Positions 8,014-14,862 of a DNA stretch of 15,348 bases are shown here, piece after piece. Made by a program: the position numbers and the translations under genes. The notes under the pieces are model-generated. The model was given only the letters and a program-made list of their open reading frames with translations. It ran no database searches and was not told the origin of the DNA. Origin of the DNA: Hyphomicrobium sp. (GTDB taxonomy: Bacteria; Pseudomonadota; Alphaproteobacteria; Rhizobiales; Hyphomicrobiaceae); NCBI GenBank assembly GCA_025927515.1, contig JAICLG010000036.1:1-15348 (forward strand). The letters are read 5' to 3'. The first letter of the stretch is position 1. Each line of letters opens with the position of its first letter.

Positions 8014-9546
8014 ATGGCACTGACATTCGACTTCAAGAGCCCTCCGGCCACTCGCCTCGCGGACGTCTTGGCAGCCGCACGCCAAATGCCCTTCGCGAAA
8101 GCCAAACTGGCAGATACGACCCGCGCCGACCATCAGCGAACGCTTTCGCCCGTCGTCGTCAGCGGCAGCATCCGTTGCATCGAATTTCTTCTCGTGAGCC
8201 TTCTCGGGCTCTCGATCGCAAACTTCTATGTCGCGGATTCGGGCGTTCTGCAGAACACTGTGTATCTTTTTGCAACAGCGCTCGTCGGCGCTGCGACCGT
8301 TGTCGTGTTCGGCTTGTTCGATCTCTACAGCCTGCGTGCCTTGTCCGCGCCGGTCAGAAACCTGCCCCTGGCGATGCTCGGCTGGACCATCGCCTTCGCG
8401 GCGCTCGTCGCCGGCGTTTTCTTTTTCAAGGTCGGCTCCGAGGTTTCCCGCGTCTGGCTTGCGGCATGGTTCGTGTCGGGCGCCTTCCTGGTCATCGCCG
8501 GACGCCTTCTCGCCGGCTGGTTCGTCCACAGCGCCGCAAACTCGGGCCGCCTATACCAGCGCGTCGCCATCTACGGCTGCGGCCCTCTGACCGAAAACCT
8601 TCTCGGCGAACTCGAAGCCGACGGCAATTCGATCGTGCGCATCACCGGCATCTTCGACGATCGCAAGGATGGGCGCGCACCGGGACAGATCTCCGGCTAT
8701 CCGCGCCTCGGCACGCTCAACGATCTCATCACCATGAGCCGATCGAAGCAGCTCGATCTTGTCGTGGTGTCGTTGCCGCTTGCCGCCGAGAACCGTCTCT
8801 CGAACGTCGTCGGCCGCCTGTCGGTGCTGCCGGCCGACGTCAAAATGCCGGCGCGAGCCAGCGGACTGAGGTTCTCACGGCGCACATATTCCCACGTCGG
8901 ATCGGTCGCCATGATCGATCTCTACGACAAGCCGATCGCGGATTGGGACTACGTTTCGAAATGGCTCTTCGACAAGGCCGCTGGCCTGATCGCGCTCGCA
9001 ATCATGGCGCCGCTGATGCTGCTCATCGCTCTTGCTGTGAAGCTCGAAAGCCGCGGCCCTGTCTTCTTCCGGCAGAAGCGGTATGGTTTCAACAACGAGC
9101 TGATCGAGGTCTTCAAGTTCCGTTCGATGTACGTCGACCGCTGCGATGCAACGGCCTCGAAGCTCGTTACCAAGGACGATCCGCGCGTTACACGCGTCGG
9201 CCGCTTTATCCGCAAGACGAGCCTCGACGAGCTTCCGCAGCTGTTCAACGTCATCAAAGGCAACCTGTCGCTCGTCGGCCCGCGTCCGCACGCCGTCCAG
9301 GCCAAGGCCGCAGGCCACCTCTACGACGAGGTCGTCGATGGATACTTTGCGCGCCACAAGGTGAAGCCCGGCATCACCGGCTGGGCTCAGATCAACGGCT
9401 GGCGCGGCGAAACCGATACCGAAGAGAAGCTCACCAAGCGCATCGAGCACGACCTCTATTATATCGAAAACTGGAGCGTCTTCCTCGACCTCTACATTCT
9501 CTTCAAAACACCCTTCGCCCTGTTGAATACCGAGAGCGCCTACTGA
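8014..9546 (+). CDS. Undecaprenyl-phosphate sugar-1-phosphate transferase (WcaJ/ExoY-like, polyprenyl glycosylphosphotransferase)
   Basis: Starts repeat-unit synthesis by moving a hexose-1-phosphate (glucose or galactose in most relatives) from a UDP-sugar to undecaprenyl phosphate. The 510-residue protein has the long WcaJ-type plan. Four N-terminal membrane helices lie at about 55-72, 82-101, 120-139 and 147-168. A Rossmann-like CoA_binding_3 region follows (about 183-260, VAIYGCGP), then a hydrophobic re-entrant helix (about 317-341) and the catalytic bacterial sugar transferase domain. Catalytic-domain motifs are RGPVFFRQKRYG (347-358), FKFRSM (367-372), the DE pair at 405-406 in TSLDELPQLFNV, VGPRPHA (421-427) and KPGITGWAQINGWRG (451-465). 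The ATG at 8014 is the only start that keeps a sensible N-terminal cytoplasmic tail. The next gene begins 44 bp after the stop. Confidence 0.95.
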   Translation: MALTFDFKSPPATRLADVLAAARQMPFAKAKLADTTRADHQRTLSPVVVSGSIRCIEFLLVSLLGLSIANFYVADSGVLQNTVYLFATALVGAATVVVFGLFDLYSLRALSAPVRNLPLAMLGWTIAFAALVAGVFFFKVGSEVSRVWLAAWFVSGAFLVIAGRLLAGWFVHSAANSGRLYQRVAIYGCGPLTENLLGELEADGNSIVRITGIFDDRKDGRAPGQISGYPRLGTLNDLITMSRSKQLDLVVVSLPLAAENRLSNVVGRLSVLPADVKMPARASGLRFSRRTYSHVGSVAMIDLYDKPIADWDYVSKWLFDKAAGLIALAIMAPLMLLIALAVKLESRGPVFFRQKRYGFNNELIEVFKFRSMYVDRCDATASKLVTKDDPRVTRVGRFIRKTSLDELPQLFNVIKGNLSLVGPRPHAVQAKAAGHLYDEVVDGYFARHKVKPGITGWAQINGWRGETDTEEKLTKRIEHDLYYIENWSVFLDLYILFKTPFALLNTESAY

Positions 9547-9590
9547 ACTCGAACACTCCCCTATAGCCGCAAACAGGGAAGCTCGCTGCA

Positions 9591-10937
9591 ATGTCGTCAG
9601 TCGTAGCCATGGCACCGACGCTCGCTCGCTTTGACCTCACGCGAGGCGCGCGCGAGAGCTTCGCGCACCGGATCGCCTTGGCTCTCGTCTGGCTAACGAT
9701 TGCCGTCAGCTCGATCGTCTTCAGTGAACCCGCCCCCGTTGATGCCCTGACGATCGGGCTGATGATCCTCCTTCCGGTCGTCGGCCTTGTCGATGCCAAA
9801 CCAATGCTTTGGGCGGGCTTCGCGGTTGTTTTCACGATGACTGCCTGCGGAGAGCTGAGCGCAGCGCTAGCGCGCGAAACCGGCGTCGCGGTCTCGCATA
9901 TGAACGTCACTCTCTATCTCGTCGGCGCCTGGTTTTTGTTCGCCGCGTTCGTCGCTAAAAGCCCTGAGAGACACATCCGGCTCATTCTCAATGCTTATTT
10001 GCTGGCGGGCTTGATCGCTGCGGCGTGCGGCATCGCCGGTTACTTGAATCTGTTTCCAGGCGCCTTCGATCATTTCACCCGGTATGGCCGCGCCTCCGGC
10101 CCGTTCAAGGACCCGAACGTGTTTGGCCCGTTTCTGGTAGCGCCCCTGCTGACGGCATTGCACATGTGGCTTACGCGGCCGCTGCGTCGCGGCGTACTTC
10201 CACTGCTGGCAGCCGCTGTGCTGACCGTCGGCATCCTCTTTAGCTTCTCGCGCGGCGCCTGGGCCGCAACGGCCATTGGGTTCGTCGTGTTCGGGTATTT
10301 CTACTTGATCACGGCAGACACGAACCGCGAGCGCGTCAAGCTCGCCTCGCTCGTCGTAATAAGCATTGCACTTCTCGGACTGATCCTCGCCGCCGTTCTT
10401 CAGTCCGAAGCCATCTCCAGCTTGCTCGAACAGCGAGCGACACTGACGCAATCCTATGATGTAGGACCGGACGGACGTTTCGGCGGCCAAATGAAAGCCG
10501 TCGGATTGATACTCGAAAATCCGCTCGGTATCGGCTCCGAAATTTTCACGCGCTTCTATCATCACGAAGAGGTCCACAACGTCTACCTCAGCATGTTTCT
10601 CAATGCCGGGTGGGTCGGCGGCTTCCTCTACTTGATGACGTGCCTTGGCACGCTTGCGCTCGGTTTCCGTCACGCTCTGAAAAGGACGAGCACCTCACCC
10701 TATTTCCTGATCGTCTTCGCAGCTCTCGCGGGCAACATCTGCGAAGGTGTTTTAATCGACAGCGATCACTGGCGTCATTTCTATCTGCTGCTCGCACTCG
10801 TGTGGGGATTGATGGCGGCGGACCAGCGGCAGGTGCGTCCGGCGAAACTGTTGCGCGATCTTCGGCCGTTTCTGCTGCAAAGCAGTTTGATCATTCCGCC
10901 GGCGCGACGTCAGGCGCGGATCGTATCGGCTGCATAA
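9591..10937 (+). CDS. Polysaccharide polymerase / O-antigen ligase family membrane protein (Wzy-like)
   Basis: Integral membrane protein of 448 residues with about ten to twelve hydrophobic segments, probably polymerising lipid-linked repeat units on the periplasmic side. Family signatures are GPFKDPNVFGPFL at 170-182 and FSFSRGAW at 217-224. They are followed by a long periplasmic loop (about 271-335) with DGRFGGQMKAVGLI, and HNVYLSMFLNAGWVGG at 329-344. These are typical of the O-antigen ligase/Wzy superfamily, in which ligases and polymerases cannot be separated by eye. The setting, with co-polymerase, OPX and initiating transferase, favours polymerase. It is the last gene of the rightward run. 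No convincing terminator follows: a 5-bp hairpin at 10971-10985 has no T-run after it. Confidence 0.88.
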   Translation: MSSVVAMAPTLARFDLTRGARESFAHRIALALVWLTIAVSSIVFSEPAPVDALTIGLMILLPVVGLVDAKPMLWAGFAVVFTMTACGELSAALARETGVAVSHMNVTLYLVGAWFLFAAFVAKSPERHIRLILNAYLLAGLIAAACGIAGYLNLFPGAFDHFTRYGRASGPFKDPNVFGPFLVAPLLTALHMWLTRPLRRGVLPLLAAAVLTVGILFSFSRGAWAATAIGFVVFGYFYLITADTNRERVKLASLVVISIALLGLILAAVLQSEAISSLLEQRATLTQSYDVGPDGRFGGQMKAVGLILENPLGIGSEIFTRFYHHEEVHNVYLSMFLNAGWVGGFLYLMTCLGTLALGFRHALKRTSTSPYFLIVFAALAGNICEGVLIDSDHWRHFYLLLALVWGLMAADQRQVRPAKLLRDLRPFLLQSSLIIPPARRQARIVSAA

Positions 10938-11267
10938 CACCCGCTGAGGAAGCCGGTGCGGAGGCACGTGCGGGAAAAAATCCCGGATAGTATTTCATTC
11001 GCTGCCGCACTATTGCACCCGCACGAGCGTCTGATCTCGCCTGCACCGTTTAAGGACGATCGTCCCAAGCGCGTGAAGGCGCGGTTCAAAGTTCTGCGCC
11101 GTATTCACGTACCCGAAGCGGATTAATCATAAGGAAGGGCCGCACCCGGCCATGATGCGATGCCATCGCGCGTGATCGAATATGCGGCATCATGAGTTAG
11201 AATGCTCTCTGCTCGTACAATTCTAGCGCGGATTCTTTCCTTTCGCCGCGCGATCGTGTTCCGAGCC

Positions 11268-11296
11268 TTGACGCGTAGCTGTAGCTGCGCGAATAT
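11268..11296 (+). promoter_or_regulatory. Putative sigma70-type promoter for the two-component operon
   Basis: TTGACG (11268-11273) is a near-perfect -35 box. The best-spaced -10 is GAATAT (11291-11296) after 17 bp, matching the consensus at only three of six positions. The start site would lie about 25 nt before the kinase ATG. The -35 is good, but the -10 is weak. Confidence 0.4.
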
Positions 11297-11310
11297 GTTA
11301 CAATGTTACA
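11295..11310 (+). repeat. Tandem 8-bp direct repeat just upstream of the kinase gene
   Basis: ATGTTACA occurs twice back to back (11295-11302 and 11303-11310), overlapping the putative -10 and start-site region and ending 18 bp before the kinase start codon. Such a position would suit a repressor or autoregulator site, but the repeat is short and the role is inference. Confidence 0.45.
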
Positions 11311-11328
11311 AATGAGTTTCGTGACTCA

Positions 11329-12693
11329 ATGCCCTTGAGACGCCGCCTTCTCGTTCTCATTTCTCTCGTCCTCGCGGCGTGCCTCCTCATCGGTGGCGTG
11401 CTCACGTATTGGACCGGGCTGCGCAAGATCGAATTGGAGATGTCGTCTGCCATCGAGGTTGGCGACAGCGCAATCGGTGACGCCTTGTCGGCGATTTCGA
11501 CGAGCGGTGATCCCGCCGCGCAACTGCGCCGGACCGTCCGATCATTCGACGGCGATCGCCACGTCATTGCAAGCTGGATCGCACCCGACGGCAGCTTGAA
11601 AGATATCTCCCGCCTTCGCAAACCCGCCGACCCGCCGCCAGGGTGGCTGTATTGGCTGCTGGCCGGGAAAATCCTTACCCACGAGTTCACCTTGCCCGCG
11701 CCCTACCAAAAGTTCGGACGCATCGAAGTCGTAGCCGATCCTCACAACGAAATCGGCGAGGTTTGGGAAGATCTCAAGCTCAAGCTGATCATCATTTCGA
11801 GTTTCTGCGGCGTCGTACTGGCGTTGATCTATGCGAGCCTTGGGCACGCGCTGAAGCCTCTCGAGGATCTTTCATCGGCATTGAATCGCGTCGGCGAAGG
11901 CGATTACACCGCACACGTTGCCGAGCAGGGTCCGGAAGATCTCAACCTCATCTATCGCGCTTTCAATCGCATGGCCGGACAGCTCCGTAGCGCCGAGGAG
12001 CAGAATCAGCGTCTCAACGAGCAGCTCTCGACGGTGCAGGAGGAAGAGCGCTCCGAAATTGCGCGCGACCTGCACGACGAAATCGGCCCATTCCTCTTTG
12101 CCGCCGATGTCGATGCCCAATCGATCCCGATTCTTCTGTCGCGCGGGTCCAACGAGGATGTTGAAAGCCGGGCCAAGGCCATCCGGCAATCTGTCCAGCA
12201 CATGCAATTGCATTTGCGGGGCATCCTGAGCCGGCTCAGACCGGCGATGTTGATCGACCAGGGGCTGACGCACGCGGTCGAACACCTCGTCGCCTTCTGG
12301 CGCTCTCGCAGGCCCTCGATAACGTTCGATGCCGACATCGAGGATGCGCGTTTTCCTGCGCGCGTCGAAGAAACGGCATTCCGAATTCTCCAGGAAGGAA
12401 CGAGCAATGCAGTCCGTCACGGCAACCCCACGACGATCGGACTGACGGCACGCCGCATAGCGCCTGGAATTTTGCGCGTTGTTGTTTCCGATGATGGCAG
12501 CGGCATCGGAGAAACCGCAAAACGCGGCTTCGGACTTGCCGGCATGAAGGAGCGCGTGGCCGCACTCAACGGAGAATTGCACGTCGCTTCTCAAGAGAAC
12601 GAGAAAGGCGTCCGCTTGATCGCCGATATTCCGGTTCCTGCCGAACCCAACAAGAAAACAGACGAAACCACAAGAACCACGAGTGCAGCATGA
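11329..12693 (+). CDS. Membrane sensor histidine kinase, NarX/HPK7 type, with LapD/MoxY-like periplasmic sensor
   Basis: Autophosphorylating sensor that should pass phosphate to the regulator encoded next. The 454 residues begin with a membrane helix (about 7-27). A periplasmic domain of about 125 residues follows, and its layout (PPPGWLYWLLAGK at 102-114, then RIEVVADPHNEIGEVWEDLK at 131-150) resembles the LapD_MoxY_N domain. A second helix (about 152-170), a HAMP linker (about 171-223) and a short coiled coil lead to the HisKA_3 phosphoacceptor His249 in ARDLHDEIG. The HATPase has N360 in EGTSNAVRHG, DDGSG at 388-392 and GFGLAGMKER at 400-409. MoxY in Paracoccus is linked to methanol oxidation, but most proteins with this sensor domain have unknown ligands. 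Its stop codon overlaps the regulator start by ATGA. Confidence 0.92.
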   Translation: MPLRRRLLVLISLVLAACLLIGGVLTYWTGLRKIELEMSSAIEVGDSAIGDALSAISTSGDPAAQLRRTVRSFDGDRHVIASWIAPDGSLKDISRLRKPADPPPGWLYWLLAGKILTHEFTLPAPYQKFGRIEVVADPHNEIGEVWEDLKLKLIIISSFCGVVLALIYASLGHALKPLEDLSSALNRVGEGDYTAHVAEQGPEDLNLIYRAFNRMAGQLRSAEEQNQRLNEQLSTVQEEERSEIARDLHDEIGPFLFAADVDAQSIPILLSRGSNEDVESRAKAIRQSVQHMQLHLRGILSRLRPAMLIDQGLTHAVEHLVAFWRSRRPSITFDADIEDARFPARVEETAFRILQEGTSNAVRHGNPTTIGLTARRIAPGILRVVVSDDGSGIGETAKRGFGLAGMKERVAALNGELHVASQENEKGVRLIADIPVPAEPNKKTDETTRTTSAA

Positions 12694-13307
12694 AAATACT
12701 CATCGTCGATGATCACGGCGTCGTCCGCGAGGGTCTGCAGAGACTGTTCGTTGCGCATTTCGAGGCCGAGGTCTTCGAAGCAGCCGACATAGAAAACGGA
12801 CTCGCAGTCTATGCGCGCGAACGTCCCGACATCGTCGTACTCGATCTCAATCTCGAAGGCGCCGGAGGGCTCGAAATGCTGCGCCGTGTGCTGGCGGCCG
12901 ATAGCGCGGCGCGCGTCATCGTGTTCAGCATGCATCATGAACCGATCTACGCCGTGCGCGCGTTGCGCGGCGGGGCACGCGGCTATGTCAGCAAAAGCGC
13001 GCCTGTCGAGGAGCTGGTCTCCGCCATTCGCAAGGTACGCGGCGGCGAACAATATATAGACCGGGACCTCGCGTCTCGCATTGCCGTCAGTCAGATTACA
13101 GCCGACGACCCTCTGCAATCGCTGTCGATCCGCGAAGTCGAAATTCTTCGCATGCTCGGTCAGGGCAAGAGCATGACCGCGATTTCCGACAATCTCGGCA
13201 TCGCCTACAAGACGGTCGCCAATATTTGCACGCAGATGAAGGTCAAGCTCGGCGTCGATCGCACCGCCGATCTGATCCGTCTCGCGATCGAAACCCTGAA
13301 AACCTGA
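12690..13307 (+). CDS. Response regulator, NarL/FixJ family (LuxR-type DNA-binding)
   Basis: DNA-binding partner of the preceding kinase. In 205 residues the receiver domain (1-118) shows the acidic pocket Asp7/Asp8, the phosphoacceptor Asp52 in VVLDLNLEG, Ser80 at the switch position and Lys102 in YVSKSAP. The C-terminal LuxR helix-turn-helix spans about 143-203, with LSIREVEILRMLGQGKS, then AISDNLGIAYKTVANI as the recognition unit. The ATG overlaps the kinase TGA, so translation is probably coupled. A hairpin terminator follows 92 bp after the stop. Targets are unknown. The 391-bp dyad-rich gap upstream of the operon and the adjacent polysaccharide operon are reasonable candidates, but nothing in the sequence proves it. 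Confidence 0.95.
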   Translation: MKILIVDDHGVVREGLQRLFVAHFEAEVFEAADIENGLAVYARERPDIVVLDLNLEGAGGLEMLRRVLAADSAARVIVFSMHHEPIYAVRALRGGARGYVSKSAPVEELVSAIRKVRGGEQYIDRDLASRIAVSQITADDPLQSLSIREVEILRMLGQGKSMTAISDNLGIAYKTVANICTQMKVKLGVDRTADLIRLAIETLKT

Positions 13308-13398
13308 TCTGCCGAAACGGCACGCGAGAGATTTTTATCCCAGAAGCCGCGTAGATTCATGACTCCACGGATCGTGCGCGATTGATGAGCATGGCGAT

Positions 13399-13436
13399 CC
13401 GGGACCCAGGCTGAGCAACTAAAATCTGGGTCCCGG
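13399..13436. terminator. Strong hairpin terminator, shared by convergent genes
   Basis: Perfect 11-bp stem CCGGGACCCAG (13399-13409) / CTGGGTCCCGG (13426-13436) with a 16-nt loop, followed on the plus strand by the pyrimidine-rich TTCTTCTCT. It sits between the response-regulator stop (13307) and the end of the convergent SRPBCC gene (13460). The T-content favours termination of the plus-strand operon; the perfect stem may also stop the opposite transcript. Confidence 0.75.
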
Positions 13437-13459
13437 TTCTTCTCTACGCCCGACCAGGG

Positions 13460-14014
13460 CTATTTCTTATCATCGTCATCACCGGCAACATTCTTCCCCA
13501 CCATCATCTTGATGTTGTCGAGACCGGCTTTGAAAATTCCGTCGATGACGTCGCGCGCTTCCTTGTTCGTCTTGCCATTGGCATCGAACGTCGCCGACCA
13601 TGAGAAATTGAGCTCGTCTTCATCGTCATCATCGGGGACCAGTGAGAACTGAGCCTGATAATTCTTGACCGGAAGCTGGCTCTCCAGCATTTCGTAGCGG
13701 TAGAAGTTCGGCTTCTTGTCCAGGAGTTTTTCCTTGATCTTGCTGCCGTCCTTGAGCGTCAGCACGCGCACTTGCGAGCCGTTCTCGGTGCTCTCGTGAC
13801 AGCTGACGACAGCCGGATGCCAGTCCTTCAGCGCGCACCATCCGCCGAACCTTTTCCAGAGTTGGGCCTGCTCCTGGCCGATGTCTTTCGGATTGACCTT
13901 CAGCTCAAGCTTTTTGCCGACGGCGATGCTCGCAGCGTTGGCGGCCGCGATGCCCGCGATCGATCCTGCGAATGCGACGACAGCGGCAATCGCAGCAGCC
14001 CTAACAAACCTCAT
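13460..14014 (-). CDS. Secreted SRPBCC (polyketide-cyclase/START-like) family protein
   Basis: A 184-residue protein with a clear Sec signal peptide: a basic start, a hydrophobic run at about 6-24 and an A-N-A cleavage site near residue 27. The mature part resembles periplasmic SRPBCC proteins: LWKRFGGWCALKDWHPAVVS at 52-71, a charged LTLKDGSKIKEKLL strand, YRYEMLESQLPVKNYQAQF at about 105-123, WSATFDANG at 139-147 and a long C-terminal helix (EARDVIDGIFKAGLDNIK). These proteins have a ligand-binding helix-grip fold; the ligand is unknown. Cys60 and Cys72 could form a disulfide. Acidic runs at 128-134 and at the C-terminus (GDDDDKK) are unusual. The ATG at 14014 is chosen over a GTG at 14044 because GGGAG lies 7 nt before it. 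It is divergent from the uracil-glycosylase gene. Confidence 0.82.
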   Translation of the reverse strand: MRFVRAAAIAAVVAFAGSIAGIAAANAASIAVGKKLELKVNPKDIGQEQAQLWKRFGGWCALKDWHPAVVSCHESTENGSQVRVLTLKDGSKIKEKLLDKKPNFYRYEMLESQLPVKNYQAQFSLVPDDDDEDELNFSWSATFDANGKTNKEARDVIDGIFKAGLDNIKMMVGKNVAGDDDDKK

Positions 14015-14117
14015 TGCTCCACTCCCATTTCTACTGGCTCGCACGCTCTTACGGGAAAAACCTACATCGGGGCTTTCACAAGCGTGTTACTCTATTACGC
14101 CGGGAATATTGGACAAA

Positions 14118-14840
14118 ATGGATGATTTCCAAAATGAAGAAATCTTCATTCCGGGTCGTCCGAAACCGAGGACGGTGCGTTATGTCGGAATGATAAGAGC
14201 CGCAGCCAAGCCCATCGGGTCGCACAGCCGGTCGGGAGTCGAGCAGGAGCCGGATCGGCAAGAACCTTCCAGTCTCGCCGAACTGAACGCATGGCTGAAA
14301 GAGATCAAACCAATGGTGCACGGCGGTCGCCGGGCGGTATTGGGAGAAGGTCCTATCGGCGCGCCGTTAGCGCTCGTTGGCGAACAACCGGGCGATCAGG
14401 AAGACCTACAGGGCCATCCCTTTATCGGACCCGCGGGCCGGCTGCTTGACCGCGCTCTAGAGGCGGCAGGCGTCGAGCGGCAGGAAACCTACGTCACCAA
14501 CGCCGTCAAGCACTTCAAATACGAACAGCGGGGCAAGCGCCGCATCCATCAGAAGCCCACCGTCTCGGAAGTGAAGCGGTATCGATGGTGGCTCATGAAA
14601 GAACTCGAGTTCGTGCATCCGCACGTGGTTGTGGCGCTTGGAGCGACGGCTGCATTGGCGCTGACCGGAGCCCCGGTCGTCATATCCCGCACACGCGGCC
14701 CAGCGCAGTTCGGTCCGTTCCGCGGATTCATAACCGTGCATCCCTCGTCGCTCCTGCGACAGCAGGACGATGCGGCCCGCGCAGCGTCCTACGATGCTTT
14801 CGTTCGTGATCTGAAAAAGTCGGCGCGTCTCGCCGCGTAG
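14118..14840 (+). CDS. udgX: UdgX-family uracil-DNA glycosylase / uracil-DNA-binding protein lacking cysteines
   Basis: Recognises uracil in DNA; characterised UdgX enzymes excise it and stay covalently attached to the abasic site through the histidine of a KRRIH loop. This 240-residue protein has motif A GEQPGDQE (88-95), PFIGPAGRLLDRAL (101-114), YVTNAVKHFK (125-134), KRRIH at 140-144 (His144 equals the crosslinking histidine) and motif B HPSSLLR (208-214). UdgX and family-4 relatives normally carry a [4Fe-4S] cluster held by an N-terminal CxxC and a later Cys. Here the protein has no cysteine at all: the CxxC region reads EIKPMVHGG, and the usual ACRPWL reads RYRWWL. The first 50 residues are a polar extension that could be partly untranslated if the ATG at 14190 (MIRAAAKP) is the true start. 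Divergent from the SRPBCC gene across 103 bp. Confidence 0.88.
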   Translation: MDDFQNEEIFIPGRPKPRTVRYVGMIRAAAKPIGSHSRSGVEQEPDRQEPSSLAELNAWLKEIKPMVHGGRRAVLGEGPIGAPLALVGEQPGDQEDLQGHPFIGPAGRLLDRALEAAGVERQETYVTNAVKHFKYEQRGKRRIHQKPTVSEVKRYRWWLMKELEFVHPHVVVALGATAALALTGAPVVISRTRGPAQFGPFRGFITVHPSSLLRQQDDAARAASYDAFVRDLKKSARLAA

Positions 14841-14862
14841 GGCAATCAAGAGAGAGGCCCCC

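Larger units (their letters stand above)
10938..11328. other. 391-bp non-coding stretch between the polysaccharide operon and the sensor kinase
   Basis: No convincing gene is present on either strand. It contains a small hairpin CGGGA-N5-TCCCG (10971-10985), a perfect 12-bp palindrome GGACGATCGTCC (11054-11065) and a GGCC-N6-GGCC hairpin (11138-11151). An 8-bp inverted repeat CATGATGC (11151-11158) / GCATCATG (11187-11194) follows, and the putative promoter of the two-component genes is at the right end. The dyads could be operators or part of a small RNA; nothing here matches an RNA family I recognise. Confidence 0.5.

Noticed and set aside
7956..9566. A 536-codon open frame on the plus strand overlapping the sugar-phosphate transferase in another frame
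   Set aside because: The translation is Arg/Pro-rich with no domain pattern, while the alternative frame encodes a full WcaJ/ExoY-like protein. Long open shadow frames are common in GC-rich DNA.
13460..13480. C-terminal DDDDK of the SRPBCC protein as a protease (enteropeptidase) site
   Set aside because: A short acidic tail next to lysines arises easily; there is no biological reason for such a site in a bacterial periplasmic protein.
13880..14117. N-terminal extension of the uracil-glycosylase frame back to 13881
   Set aside because: This part is antisense to the signal peptide and start of the SRPBCC gene, is low-complexity Ala-rich and has no family match; the ATG at 14118 is a better start.
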